Assembly (NCBI GenBank): GCA_027489965.1 | Contig: JAIXZA010000046.1 | Coordinates: forward strand, 1 to 45,616 | From: Verrucomicrobiaceae bacterium | GTDB taxonomy: Bacteria; Verrucomicrobiota; Verrucomicrobiia; Verrucomicrobiales; Verrucomicrobiaceae | DNA: 45,616 nucleotides | Reading direction: 5' to 3' | In this document: in pieces, positions 1-7,400 of the stretch | How the letters are laid out: every line of letters begins with the position of its first letter | How positions within the stretch are numbered: the first letter of the stretch is position 1 | The notes under the pieces: model-generated | Seen by the model: the letters and a program-made list of their open reading frames with translations, nothing else | What the model was told of the DNA's origin: nothing | Databases searched by the model: none | Program-made: the position numbers and the translations under genes

Positions 1-42
1 CATCGTGTCTTTTACGTTTGGCTTTCATTAGGTTTTGGTCTT

Positions 43-58
43 TTGGGGTGCTCCCCAA
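43..58. other. Short hairpin in the leading non-coding stretch
   Basis: A 6-bp perfect stem (TTGGGG / CCCCAA) closes a TGCT loop. It lies in bases 1-269, which hold no gene I can support. There is no clear T-run on either side, so it is not a convincing terminator. It could be the end of a repeat or transcription unit lying to the left of the window. Confidence 0.25.
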
Positions 59-147
59 GACTGTAATCACTATAATCACATAACTTCACTACTGGCCCGA
101 ATTTCGGGGTCCACCTCAAGACTCACGATCTAATTGGAGGGAGTAAA

Positions 148-169
148 GCCGCAGCAGAAAGGCTGCGGT
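148..169 (+). terminator. Possible weak terminator hairpin
   Basis: The arms CCGCAGC (149-155) and GCTGCGG (162-168) close a 6-nt loop and are followed by a mixed T-rich stretch (TATTTGTGATTT). The stem is GC-rich but the T-run is interrupted. If functional it would end a plus-strand transcript entering from the left edge. The rest of 1-269 shows nothing else recognisable. Confidence 0.3.
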
Positions 170-269
170 ATTTGTGATTTGTGGGTTGGTCGGCTGGTCC
201 TCTAACTCCTAGATTCGGTTTGGGAATGATAACGCCCCCCCATGGGACAGCTTAATGATTGGAGAGGAT

Positions 270-719
270 ATGTTAAATAAAAAAACTTTTAAACTCGTTG
301 TCCTTATTTCCTTTGTTCTTGCGGTCATTTTCTCTGGATGGAAATTACCGGATTTAATTTCGAGATGGAAATTATCACAGTTAAATTTTGGTTCGATTAG
401 TCACTGGGAATTCAGCGGTGAACTAGAAGACAAATTAGATAATCATGCTTTATCTTTTGGATATGGCCCAGAATTCAGGTTTGTTAAGTCTTTAATAGTA
501 GATCGGAGTGATGATGGCATTACGGCTTTAAGGTTTAGAACCGAAATCATACAACATCTGGGAAAACAGAATCTGAATGAAACTCAAGCTAATGAGTTGT
601 TGGAGATCATCGAGAAAAGTAAACGTCTATGCCTATCAAAAGAAGGTGTAGAGGAGCTTGATGAAGTGGCGCTTAAAATTAAACAAAAAATACATCCTTC
701 GCATGGCCTGTCGAAGTGA
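270..719 (+). CDS. Small membrane-anchored protein of unknown function
   Basis: The product is 149 aa from the ATG at 270, preceded by GGAG at 261-264 with 5-nt spacing. An in-frame ATG at 255 lies upstream of that ribosome-binding site, so I prefer 270. Residues about 8-25 are hydrophobic (LVVLISFVLAVIFSG) after a Lys-rich start, giving one N-terminal membrane anchor or uncleaved signal. The remaining 120 residues are hydrophilic and probably periplasmic, and the last third is predicted helical by eye (many Glu, Lys and Leu). I recognise no family. The coding sequence is visibly AT-rich (Lys AAA, Phe TTT, Leu TTA) compared with the GC-richer genes around it, which hints at recent acquisition. 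It stands alone, with no same-strand partner closer than the toxin-antitoxin pair. Confidence 0.6.
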   Translation: MLNKKTFKLVVLISFVLAVIFSGWKLPDLISRWKLSQLNFGSISHWEFSGELEDKLDNHALSFGYGPEFRFVKSLIVDRSDDGITALRFRTEIIQHLGKQNLNETQANELLEIIEKSKRLCLSKEGVEELDEVALKIKQKIHPSHGLSK

Positions 720-1088
720 GATGCCACGGATCAATGAACCCACAAGCCAGCCAATGGTATTGACTGTGCCAACCCACTCAAAAATAAAATCAAGAGAGAG
801 TGACTCCAGCGTAGTGCTTTCAGCCGGTCCACTGGCAGCACCAACGGAGGTGAGAGAAACCGATTTCCAACCTATTTTTGCCTGTCCATGTTTCTGCCTT
901 CACGACTTGAAGAATAAGGCAAAAAGATGTGCGGGCAAAAACATTGAGGCTTCTTCTCTTCCATCCATGAGGGCACGTCTGATGGCGAATTCTTCTGGAA
1001 GGGCTGTGGCCAAAGTGGAAAAGGTTTGCAGGTACGCTCGTCGATCTGATCGTCCGTAGTTTTGCGGGGTGCAATGCCGGAATGGCAA
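720..1088 (-). pseudogene. Probable degraded minus-strand coding remnant
   Basis: On the minus strand one frame reads protein-like from about 1088 down through 720, broken only by an in-frame TGA at 902-900. Before the stop it contains an acidic/basic helical stretch (LPEEFAIRRALMDGREEA, then FLPAHLFALFFKS). After the stop it has a hydrophobic segment (FIFEWVGTVNTIGWLVGSLI) that would make a membrane helix. The same frame runs on into the 3' end of the small gene ending at 719. I cannot name the family. The plus-strand frame of the same bases looks compositionally like an antisense shadow. My reading is a decayed gene with a nonsense mutation; a non-coding stretch that is open by chance is the alternative. 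Confidence 0.3.
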
Positions 1089-1135
1089 GATTGACTAAGT
1101 TGACTAAGCCTTGCTTGGGCGGTATCCTCGCAGCC

Positions 1136-1378
1136 ATGACCACGATCACCACTCACGAAGCCAAGACCCATCTCTCTCGCTACCTCGCGGAAGTTGAGAT
1201 GGGGAAGGAGTTCATCATTGCACGTGGCAAATCGGCCGTGGCCATGCTCGTGCCAATGAAGAAACCGAAACAGAAACCTCGTCCGAAAGTGGGAGACATC
1301 AAAGGGGCACCATTTGAGTTTCCATTATCAGCCTTTGCGCCTTTAACAGATGAAGAGCTAAAGGAGTGGGGGCTATGA
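1136..1378 (+). CDS. Phd/YefM-type antitoxin
   Basis: This 80-aa protein begins MTTITTHEAKTHLSRYLAEV, the classic start of Phd/YefM/StbD antitoxins, followed by a GKEFIIARGKSAVAMLVP strand. The family binds its partner toxin through the C-terminal tail and represses its own promoter through the N-terminal domain. The start at 1136 matches the family N-terminus; an upstream ATG at 1082 would add 18 residues that are not family-like. The stop overlaps the start of the downstream PIN-domain toxin in an ATGA junction (1375-1378), so the two are translationally coupled. The C-terminal 30 residues (PFEFPLSAFAPLTDEELKEW) look like the toxin-binding tail. No promoter or operator could be assigned with confidence. 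Confidence 0.88.
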   Translation: MTTITTHEAKTHLSRYLAEVEMGKEFIIARGKSAVAMLVPMKKPKQKPRPKVGDIKGAPFEFPLSAFAPLTDEELKEWGL

Positions 1379-1761
1379 GATACTTGCTCGACACCTGTGC
1401 CTTTCTTTGGGTTTCTCAACAAACGTCGATGCTCTCGCATGCAGCAGCGGCTGCGATCAATGACAGGGCCAATGAGTTGTTTGTGAGTGATGTTAGCATC
1501 TGGGAGGTCATCTTGAAACACTCTGCCGGAAAGCTGCCATTGCCCGACAATCCTAGAGTTTGGATTCCTGAGAAGTTCGCGCATCATCAGTTTAAGTCTC
1601 TCAGTCTCGATCAAGATGCGATCTATCGGAGTGGAGATCTTCCCAGAGTGCATCCCGACCCATTTGACCGACTGCTAGCAGCTCAAGCCATCGAGTCGGG
1701 CATGACCATCCTTTCCCCAGACACGCCGCTTTCATCCTTGGGCGCTTTGAGAATTTGGTGA
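1375..1761 (+). CDS. vapC: PIN-domain toxin, VapC family (Sll0205-like subgroup)
   Basis: The product is 128 aa from the ATG at 1375, with an AGGAGT ribosome-binding site at 1362-1367 and a 4-base overlap with the antitoxin gene. The GTG at 1366 is rejected because it lies within or next to that site. PIN-domain proteins are Mg-dependent ribonucleases, and VapC toxins usually cut tRNA or rRNA. The acidic residues are in place: D6 (MRYLLDTC), E44 (VSIWEV), D95/D98 (HPDPFDRLL) and D116 (ILSPDT). The signature KLPLP...HPDPFDRLLAAQA and the ending RIW are typical of the Sll0205-like PIN subgroup paired with Phd/YefM antitoxins. Length is normal and all catalytic positions are intact, so the module looks functional. 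The RNA target cannot be read from sequence. Confidence 0.9.
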   Translation: MRYLLDTCAFLWVSQQTSMLSHAAAAAINDRANELFVSDVSIWEVILKHSAGKLPLPDNPRVWIPEKFAHHQFKSLSLDQDAIYRSGDLPRVHPDPFDRLLAAQAIESGMTILSPDTPLSSLGALRIW

Positions 1762-1798
1762 ACTCATTTCACACGAAAACAAGTACACCCACCAATGC

Positions 1799-1864
1799 TC
1801 ACGCCGTGCCTTCTTGCGAGGAGCCGGTGTCACCATGGCTCTGCCGTGGATGGGATCGGTCTAA
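1799..1864 (+). pseudogene. 5' fragment resembling a DUF1552-family gene
   Basis: In one plus-strand frame these bases encode SRRAFLRGAGVTMALPWMG followed by SV and a TAA stop (1862-1864). The pattern RR-x-FLRGAG-(V/A)-x-(M/I)-ALPW is the characteristic twin-arginine-like N-terminus of DUF1552 proteins, common in Verrucomicrobiota and Planctomycetota next to DUF1592/1588-type genes. No continuation in any frame is apparent before the next gene at 1987, so it reads as the stump of a deleted gene. The rest of 1762-1986 holds nothing I can support. The match is short, and chance cannot be excluded without a search. Confidence 0.4.
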
Positions 1865-1986
1865 TGAATGCAACGGCATACAAAAACTGGCTCACACTTA
1901 CTTATGCTATGGCCGGATGCCGCCGAACAAACGAGACTGGCCAGTAGGCCCAATCCCCCGATTACAAGCCATCGACGCACACAACC

Positions 1987-3348
1987 ATGACCAATCCAGA
2001 AGAACGAGTTCAGGCCTACATTAGAGACTGGCACAGATCGTGGCAGGAATGCGGAGGGACCCGTGCGATGAGTGCCGCAAGCCAGGCCAACTCATTGATA
2101 AATCAGATGGAGACGTGGCAAAGTTCTGTTCAGGTGCTGACCAAGAAACACTGGTGCTCGGGTGCTGCGGATAACAGCGGCTCGAGTTTTGGTTCTTTGC
2201 CAGATCACGATCCAGCAGCCGAGAGGATCACGAAGCACAGCGTGACTGATGATTCGGCAATCGTGGAGACCGAGTTCAAACGACAGTCGTACCCAACCTT
2301 TTATGAATATCGACTCAAGAACGAGAACGGGAACTGGCGGGTCGAAACAGTGATGCAGTTTTTTGACCGTGAAGAAGATCAGGCTTTCGATGATGTAAAA
2401 TTGAAGTCGTTGTTGGCGAGAACAGGTTCAGCCTCGAAACTTCCGCCTCCAGAGTTAGGGGACGAGCCAAACTGCGAGGTGTTGTTCGAGGATGGCAAGG
2501 TCGTGAAGGGAACCTTGATGCAGTCCGCCGAAGCCATCATGGTTTCAAAAGTCGGAAGGCTGTCGCTGCCAAGTGGAGCGATCGTGGCGCGCGACTTCGG
2601 TTACTCCCCGGAAGACGCACTCCCTCTTTCTCTCAAGGTGAAGCCAGGCGAGTATGAGGTGGAGGTTTGCAGTCTGGAGGGGCGCGTCGCTGCCATACGT
2701 GTTGTCTTTGGTGCATCGGAAAGAAAGCCATTTTACTATCGACAAGCTGTAAGCGTGGACGGTGGAAGCTCGCACATCGGTGTGGATGCTGGCAATGTGG
2801 CGATCTGTGATGCACTTTCGTTTATGAAGCGCAGTAAACGGAACCACGAGCGCGAGAGTCAAGCTTGGATCAAGAAGACCACAGACCGAGGGGGTGGATC
2901 ACTCGATGTCACCCTTCTAAGTCTCGGTGACTCGGTGGCAAATACCGCAGTGGTCAGCGGGAGCGGCTATGGGGATGGTTGTTATCCATCCTACTGGGTC
3001 TTTGACGCTAGTGACAAACTACTTGCCTTTGTCGTGGATTTTCAGATTGCCGCTGAGCAGCTCTATCGAGTGGTAACTATCCCGTGGAAATCCGGCGCAA
3101 GCGGCATGATTTTCAAGGATCAAGGACTGGCGGTCGAGGTGCAACCCAGTTCGGGCGTAACCTTCAAGGGAGAGCGCATAACCGAGGCGCGATGGCTAAC
3201 CGCTTCAGGAGAGGTTGTGCCGAACTCTTACCATTTTGCATCATCTCATTCCGACGAACAAATTTACTCTGTGGACTTTGAGATGCTTAATCGTAGCGTT
3301 GCGACACTGGAAGTCAAAATTCACACCGGCTTTCGCAACAACAGATAA
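1987..3348 (+). CDS. DUF4241 protein with possible NTF2-like N-terminus
   Basis: The product is 453 aa from the ATG at 1987, with no signal peptide or membrane segment, so probably cytosolic. Residues about 1-130 end in YRLKNENGNWRVETVMQFFD, which resembles the last strand pair of small NTF2-fold domains. Residues about 190-350 resemble DUF4241: LSLPSGAIVARDFG, then SLKVKPGEYEVEVCSLEG, an HIGVDAGNVAICDA motif, and SGSGYGDGCYPSYWVFD ending in VVDFQ. Both NTF2-like and DUF4241 domains recur as immunity proteins in polymorphic toxin loci; that is family knowledge, and the assignment here is by eye. No toxin with a matching arrangement lies beside it, so it may be an orphan immunity gene. The C-terminal 90 residues are unassigned. 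Confidence is high that the gene is real and moderate for the domain names. Confidence 0.65.
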   Translation: MTNPEERVQAYIRDWHRSWQECGGTRAMSAASQANSLINQMETWQSSVQVLTKKHWCSGAADNSGSSFGSLPDHDPAAERITKHSVTDDSAIVETEFKRQSYPTFYEYRLKNENGNWRVETVMQFFDREEDQAFDDVKLKSLLARTGSASKLPPPELGDEPNCEVLFEDGKVVKGTLMQSAEAIMVSKVGRLSLPSGAIVARDFGYSPEDALPLSLKVKPGEYEVEVCSLEGRVAAIRVVFGASERKPFYYRQAVSVDGGSSHIGVDAGNVAICDALSFMKRSKRNHERESQAWIKKTTDRGGGSLDVTLLSLGDSVANTAVVSGSGYGDGCYPSYWVFDASDKLLAFVVDFQIAAEQLYRVVTIPWKSGASGMIFKDQGLAVEVQPSSGVTFKGERITEARWLTASGEVVPNSYHFASSHSDEQIYSVDFEMLNRSVATLEVKIHTGFRNNR

Positions 3349-3353
3349 CTCAC

Positions 3354-3368
3354 AACCTGTTCCACTTT
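3354..3368. repeat. Copy of a 15-bp half of a REP-like palindrome
   Basis: AACCTGTTCCACTTT here is the exact reverse complement of 38988-39002, where the same word forms one arm of a near-perfect palindrome. Here it is a half-site just after the DUF4241 gene stop. Two copies 35 kb apart suggest a dispersed intergenic repeat family. Confidence 0.4.
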
Positions 3369-3441
3369 GGGGCGGTATTTCTGGGATGGAATTTTTTCCC
3401 AGATAAACCAGTCTCTGAGTCACGTTTCCATTATCCAACTT

Positions 3442-4401
3442 ATGCTACGCTCCTTCCTCTTCGCCACCCTTTCCATCACCTCTTTAGTCCATGCTGAATC
3501 TGCCTTTACGGGGCGTTGGGCCTTAGCTCTTCCTGGCGGTGGTGCGGGCTGGCTGGGAGTTGATGAAAAAGACGGTGCTTTCAGTTCCAGTGCCCTTTGG
3601 GGTGGCGGCAGCGTCACGCCTACGGCTAGCACAAAGGTAGAGGGTGACACGCTCATCTTCACCCGCCAGCAGAAGAACAAAGAAGGCAAAGTGAGTGTGG
3701 AGACCATCACGGCAAAAATCGCGGGTGATGCGATGACGCTCACTTCCATCAAGCGGAATGCAGAAGGTAAAGAAATGGGGAAGGCTTCTGAATTTACCGG
3801 CAAACGCATCCCACCTGTCCCTGCGACGCCAGATCTGAGCAAAGTGAAGTTTGGCGACCCGATCAACCTTTTGAATGGCAAAGATCTCACAGGTTGGAAG
3901 CTCATGAATGACAAGGCCGATAATGGTTGGAGTGTCCAGGATGGGGCTCTTATCAATCGTGTGGTCAAGGCCAAGGATAAGCACTTCGGCAATTTGCGCA
4001 CTGAGGCTGAATTTGAAGATTTTAATCTCAAGACAGAAGTCCGCACTTCCGAAGGCAGCAACAGTGGCATTTACTTGCGCGGTATTTATGAAATCCAAAT
4101 CATGGAAAGCTTCGGTAAGCCACTGGACTCCCACAACATGGGGGCTCTTTACAGCCGCATCACTCCGAGCGTCAATGCTGAGAAACCGATTGGCGAATGG
4201 CAGACCCTCGACATCACGCTTGTCGATCGTCATGTGACTGTGATTCTCAATGGCAAGACCATCATCGACAATCAACCCGCTCTGGGTTGCACTGGCGGTG
4301 CTATGACCAGCGACGAATTCAAGCCCGGCCCGATCTATCTCCAAGGTGATCACACCAACGTTGATTATCGCAACATGGTGCTTCGTCCTGTGGTGCGCTA
4401 A
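3442..4401 (+). CDS. Secreted DUF1080 (3-keto-disaccharide hydrolase-like) protein
   Basis: The product is 319 aa from the ATG at 3442. It starts MLRSFLFATLSITSLVHAES, a signal peptide with an AxA-like cleavage region at about residues 17-19. The upstream in-frame extension to 3367 has no signal-like character and is rejected. Residues about 25-125 form a small beta-rich domain. Residues about 135-318 match DUF1080: LLNGKDLTGWKLMN, then SGIYLRGIYEIQIM, IGEWQTLDITLVDRHVTVILNGK, and GPIYLQGDHTNVDYRNM at the end. DUF1080 is a concanavalin-like fold abundant in Verrucomicrobiota and Planctomycetota, linked to breakdown of 3-keto-sugars; the substrate here is unknown. The gene is convergent with the polymerase fusion gene (18 bp between stops), and no clear terminator hairpin separates them. 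Confidence 0.85.
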   Translation: MLRSFLFATLSITSLVHAESAFTGRWALALPGGGAGWLGVDEKDGAFSSSALWGGGSVTPTASTKVEGDTLIFTRQQKNKEGKVSVETITAKIAGDAMTLTSIKRNAEGKEMGKASEFTGKRIPPVPATPDLSKVKFGDPINLLNGKDLTGWKLMNDKADNGWSVQDGALINRVVKAKDKHFGNLRTEAEFEDFNLKTEVRTSEGSNSGIYLRGIYEIQIMESFGKPLDSHNMGALYSRITPSVNAEKPIGEWQTLDITLVDRHVTVILNGKTIIDNQPALGCTGGAMTSDEFKPGPIYLQGDHTNVDYRNMVLRPVVR

Positions 4402-4419
4402 TGGGTTTGAGCTTTCATT

Positions 4420-7400
4420 TCAGCGTTCTTTCACTGAACGGGTTCTTTCGATCCGACGAACTTCCAAAGTGAAGCCTTGATAGTTATCGAAGGGCTTCAC
4501 TTGGGCTGTGACTTGCACGACTGGGTAACGGACGGTGTTGATGCCGTAGCTACGATAGGCGGCCGCGAAGATCTCGCATTCGACGATGCCTGTGTAATCG
4601 CAGATAGAGATGAATTTCATGGGTTGGCCGTTTTGCTGCATGTGATGACGGCTGACGATGATCAGGCCACAAACGGTGACGGTTTGATTCGGATAACGGT
4701 GCAGATCAGCAATGGGGCAGTAGGTGCGCCAATCAATCTGTGGATGCAGATCCAGCGGATGGCCGCTGACGGTATAGCCAAGCAGTTCGGTTTCATCTTG
4801 GAGCTTTTGCAGGTCAGTGGGTTCTTGGCGAAACTGGGCGCGGATGGTTTTTTCGACGTTGTCGCGGAAGAGCCAGTCGTCGCCGTGGCCGACGTCGCGG
4901 GCGCTGTGCAGGCAGTGCCAGAATTGCTCGGTGCGCGTGTCGCCAAGGCTATCAAAGGCTCCGCAGCGGATGAGGTTGAGCGCTTCATGGGCCTCGGGTC
5001 GCACTTGGGAGATGAAGTCGCGGATGCTGGTGAATGGCGCGTGGTTTTGTCGCCAGCGGGCGAGGGTGGCTTCGCTAAGATCTTTGATGCAGCGCAGCGG
5101 AACACGGATAGATCCGTTTTCGACCCTGAAGGCAGCGGTGAAAGCATTCACATCAGGCGAAAGGAAGCCGATGCCGAGGCGGCGGCATTCCAGTGTATAG
5201 ACGAGCGCGGAGTAGAAGCCTTTGCCATTGCTGAGCACCGCGGCCATGAACTCGGCAGGGTGATAATGCTTGGCGTAAGCTCCCTGATAGGCCTCCACGG
5301 CATAGGCGGTGCTGTGGGCGCGACAGAACGCGTAACCCTGAAATCCGGCGACGAGATGCCACACTTTTTCGATGATCGTTTCGTCATGCAAACGAGCTCG
5401 GGCGGCAGCGATGAACTCGAGTCGGATCTCGGCGACTTTTTTCATGTCTTGCTTCACCAACGCACGGCGCAGCACGTCAGCTCGACCGGGCGCGAGTCCG
5501 GCAAAGGCCTCGCAAATCTGTAGAATGTGCTCTTCATACGCCACGACACCAAAAGTGCTGCGCAGCACGCCAGAGAGGCTTTCGTGGGTGTACTCGACCT
5601 TTTCCAGTCCTTGGGCTCTACGGGCGAATTGGGCCTTTTTGAGGCCGTTGGCGGCTCCGGGGCGGATGACGGAGACGATAGCGACGAGCCGGTCAATGTC
5701 ACGCACATCGGCCATGCAGGCCAGGCTGGTCATGGCGGGGCTTTCAATATGGTGAACGCCACGTGCATTGCCGGTGGCGATCATGTTCCAGACACCGGGA
5801 TCACTCCAGGGCTCGATGATGCTTTGACGTGGTGGGTTTTCGGTGCCGCCGGTGTTTCCGACTTCCAACGAATGCAGATTGAGTGATGGTACAACGGACT
5901 GCGTGTCCCTTAGCACAGCGAGTCCTCCTTGGGCGAGGATGTCGAGCTTGATGAGGCCGACGTCTTCGACGGCATCCATGTCGAAGTGCGTGGTGGGCCA
6001 GCCTTTGCCGCTGATGAAGGTGGGCGTGAGGCTGCGGATGGGATCGCGGGAGAGCACGACGCCACAGGGGTGCATTTTGGCGTAGCGCGGGAAGTCGTCG
6101 AGCATGCCAGCCATGAGTAACGCGGTGCGCAGTGGCTCCTCCTGCCAGGCGCTGTGGTCGCATTCGCGCGACAGGGCCACGGCGTCGGCTGCGTGGCGCG
6201 CATCGGTCCACGGCATGTGCTCAGTGAGTCGGCGGATCTCGTTTTCTGCGACGCCGAGGACTTTGGCGACATCGCCGAATGCACTGCGTGCCTGGAAGGT
6301 ATTGAAGCCACCGACGATGGCGGCGTGATCGGGGCCATAGCGGTCGAGCAGGAGCCTCACGACGTCGTCTTTGCGATCATGCGCGAAGTCGATGTCGATG
6401 TCTGGCAGCTTTTGCAGTGCCATGCGGTCGCGATTGAGGAAGCGCTTGAAATAGAGTTCAAAGCGGATGGGGCAGACGTTGCTGATGCCAAGGGCATAAC
6501 AGACGAGCGAGTCGGCGGCGCTGCCACGCGTGATCCAGCCGATGCCGAGCGCGGCGCACTCCTGCAGCAGATGCCAGACGGTGAGGAAATACTCTTCGTA
6601 ACCAACTTCAGCGATGATGCTGAGTTCCTCCCGTAACTGTGGCTCGTGCTGTTTGGCTTTGGCTCCGTATCGATTGCGCAGTCCATCATGAGCGAGTCGA
6701 TAAAGCATGGCAGCAGGTGTGGCTCCATCTGCTGGCGTGTAGCGTGGAAAGCGCAGCGTTTTGAAGTCGAAGGCGAACTCGCAATTCTCGGTGATGTCGC
6801 GCGCAGGTGAGCTGGGCTTGAACGAAAAATCGCCGCTGCGCTTCTGTGGATGTTTTTCGTGCAGGAGCGTGAGGTTTTTCATGCTTTGCAGGATGTCGAA
6901 GAAGACTTTGTCCTGCGGCTTGTGGTAACGAATTTCTGGCTGTGATGAAGCTGGTACGAGGATCAGGCCGCTCTGGTGTTCGTGGAGCATCGGTAGCGTG
7001 ATTTTCGGCGCGGAAAGCAGATGGCAAAGGTTGGCGTAGCCAGTTTGATTTTGTACATAGGCCAGCAGCGATTTTTGATCGTGGTTTAGCTCGGCACCGA
7101 TGATGGGCTTGATCCCTGCGGCGGTGGCGGCCTGGAAAAACGGCACAGCTGCGTGCAGGTTTGGATCCATGAGCGCTACAGTGGTTATGTCATGCTCCAC
7201 AGCGGCCGCAATGATGGCAGGGATGGTGAGTGTGGAGTCGAGAAAGCTGTAGCAGCTCTTCACATTGAGTGCGGGCGCAGTTTTGGAGATGCTGCGGCGC
7301 ATAAGGATCTGTGATTCTCCTGGTCGTACACGCAGCACGCGGTTGGTTATGCTTGTTGTGGGTTCGGTGACAAGTTTTGGCTTGGGCAGCGTTTGACGTG

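Noticed and set aside
1755..2024. 89-codon open frame after vapC
   Set aside because: Translation is Cys/Trp/Pro-rich without structure, and it overlaps the start of the DUF4241 gene and the DUF1552-like stump in another frame.
4477..5523. A 348-codon plus-strand open frame
   Set aside because: It is antisense to the polymerase fusion and its translation has no family features; the minus-strand frame carries clear DnaE motifs in the same bases.
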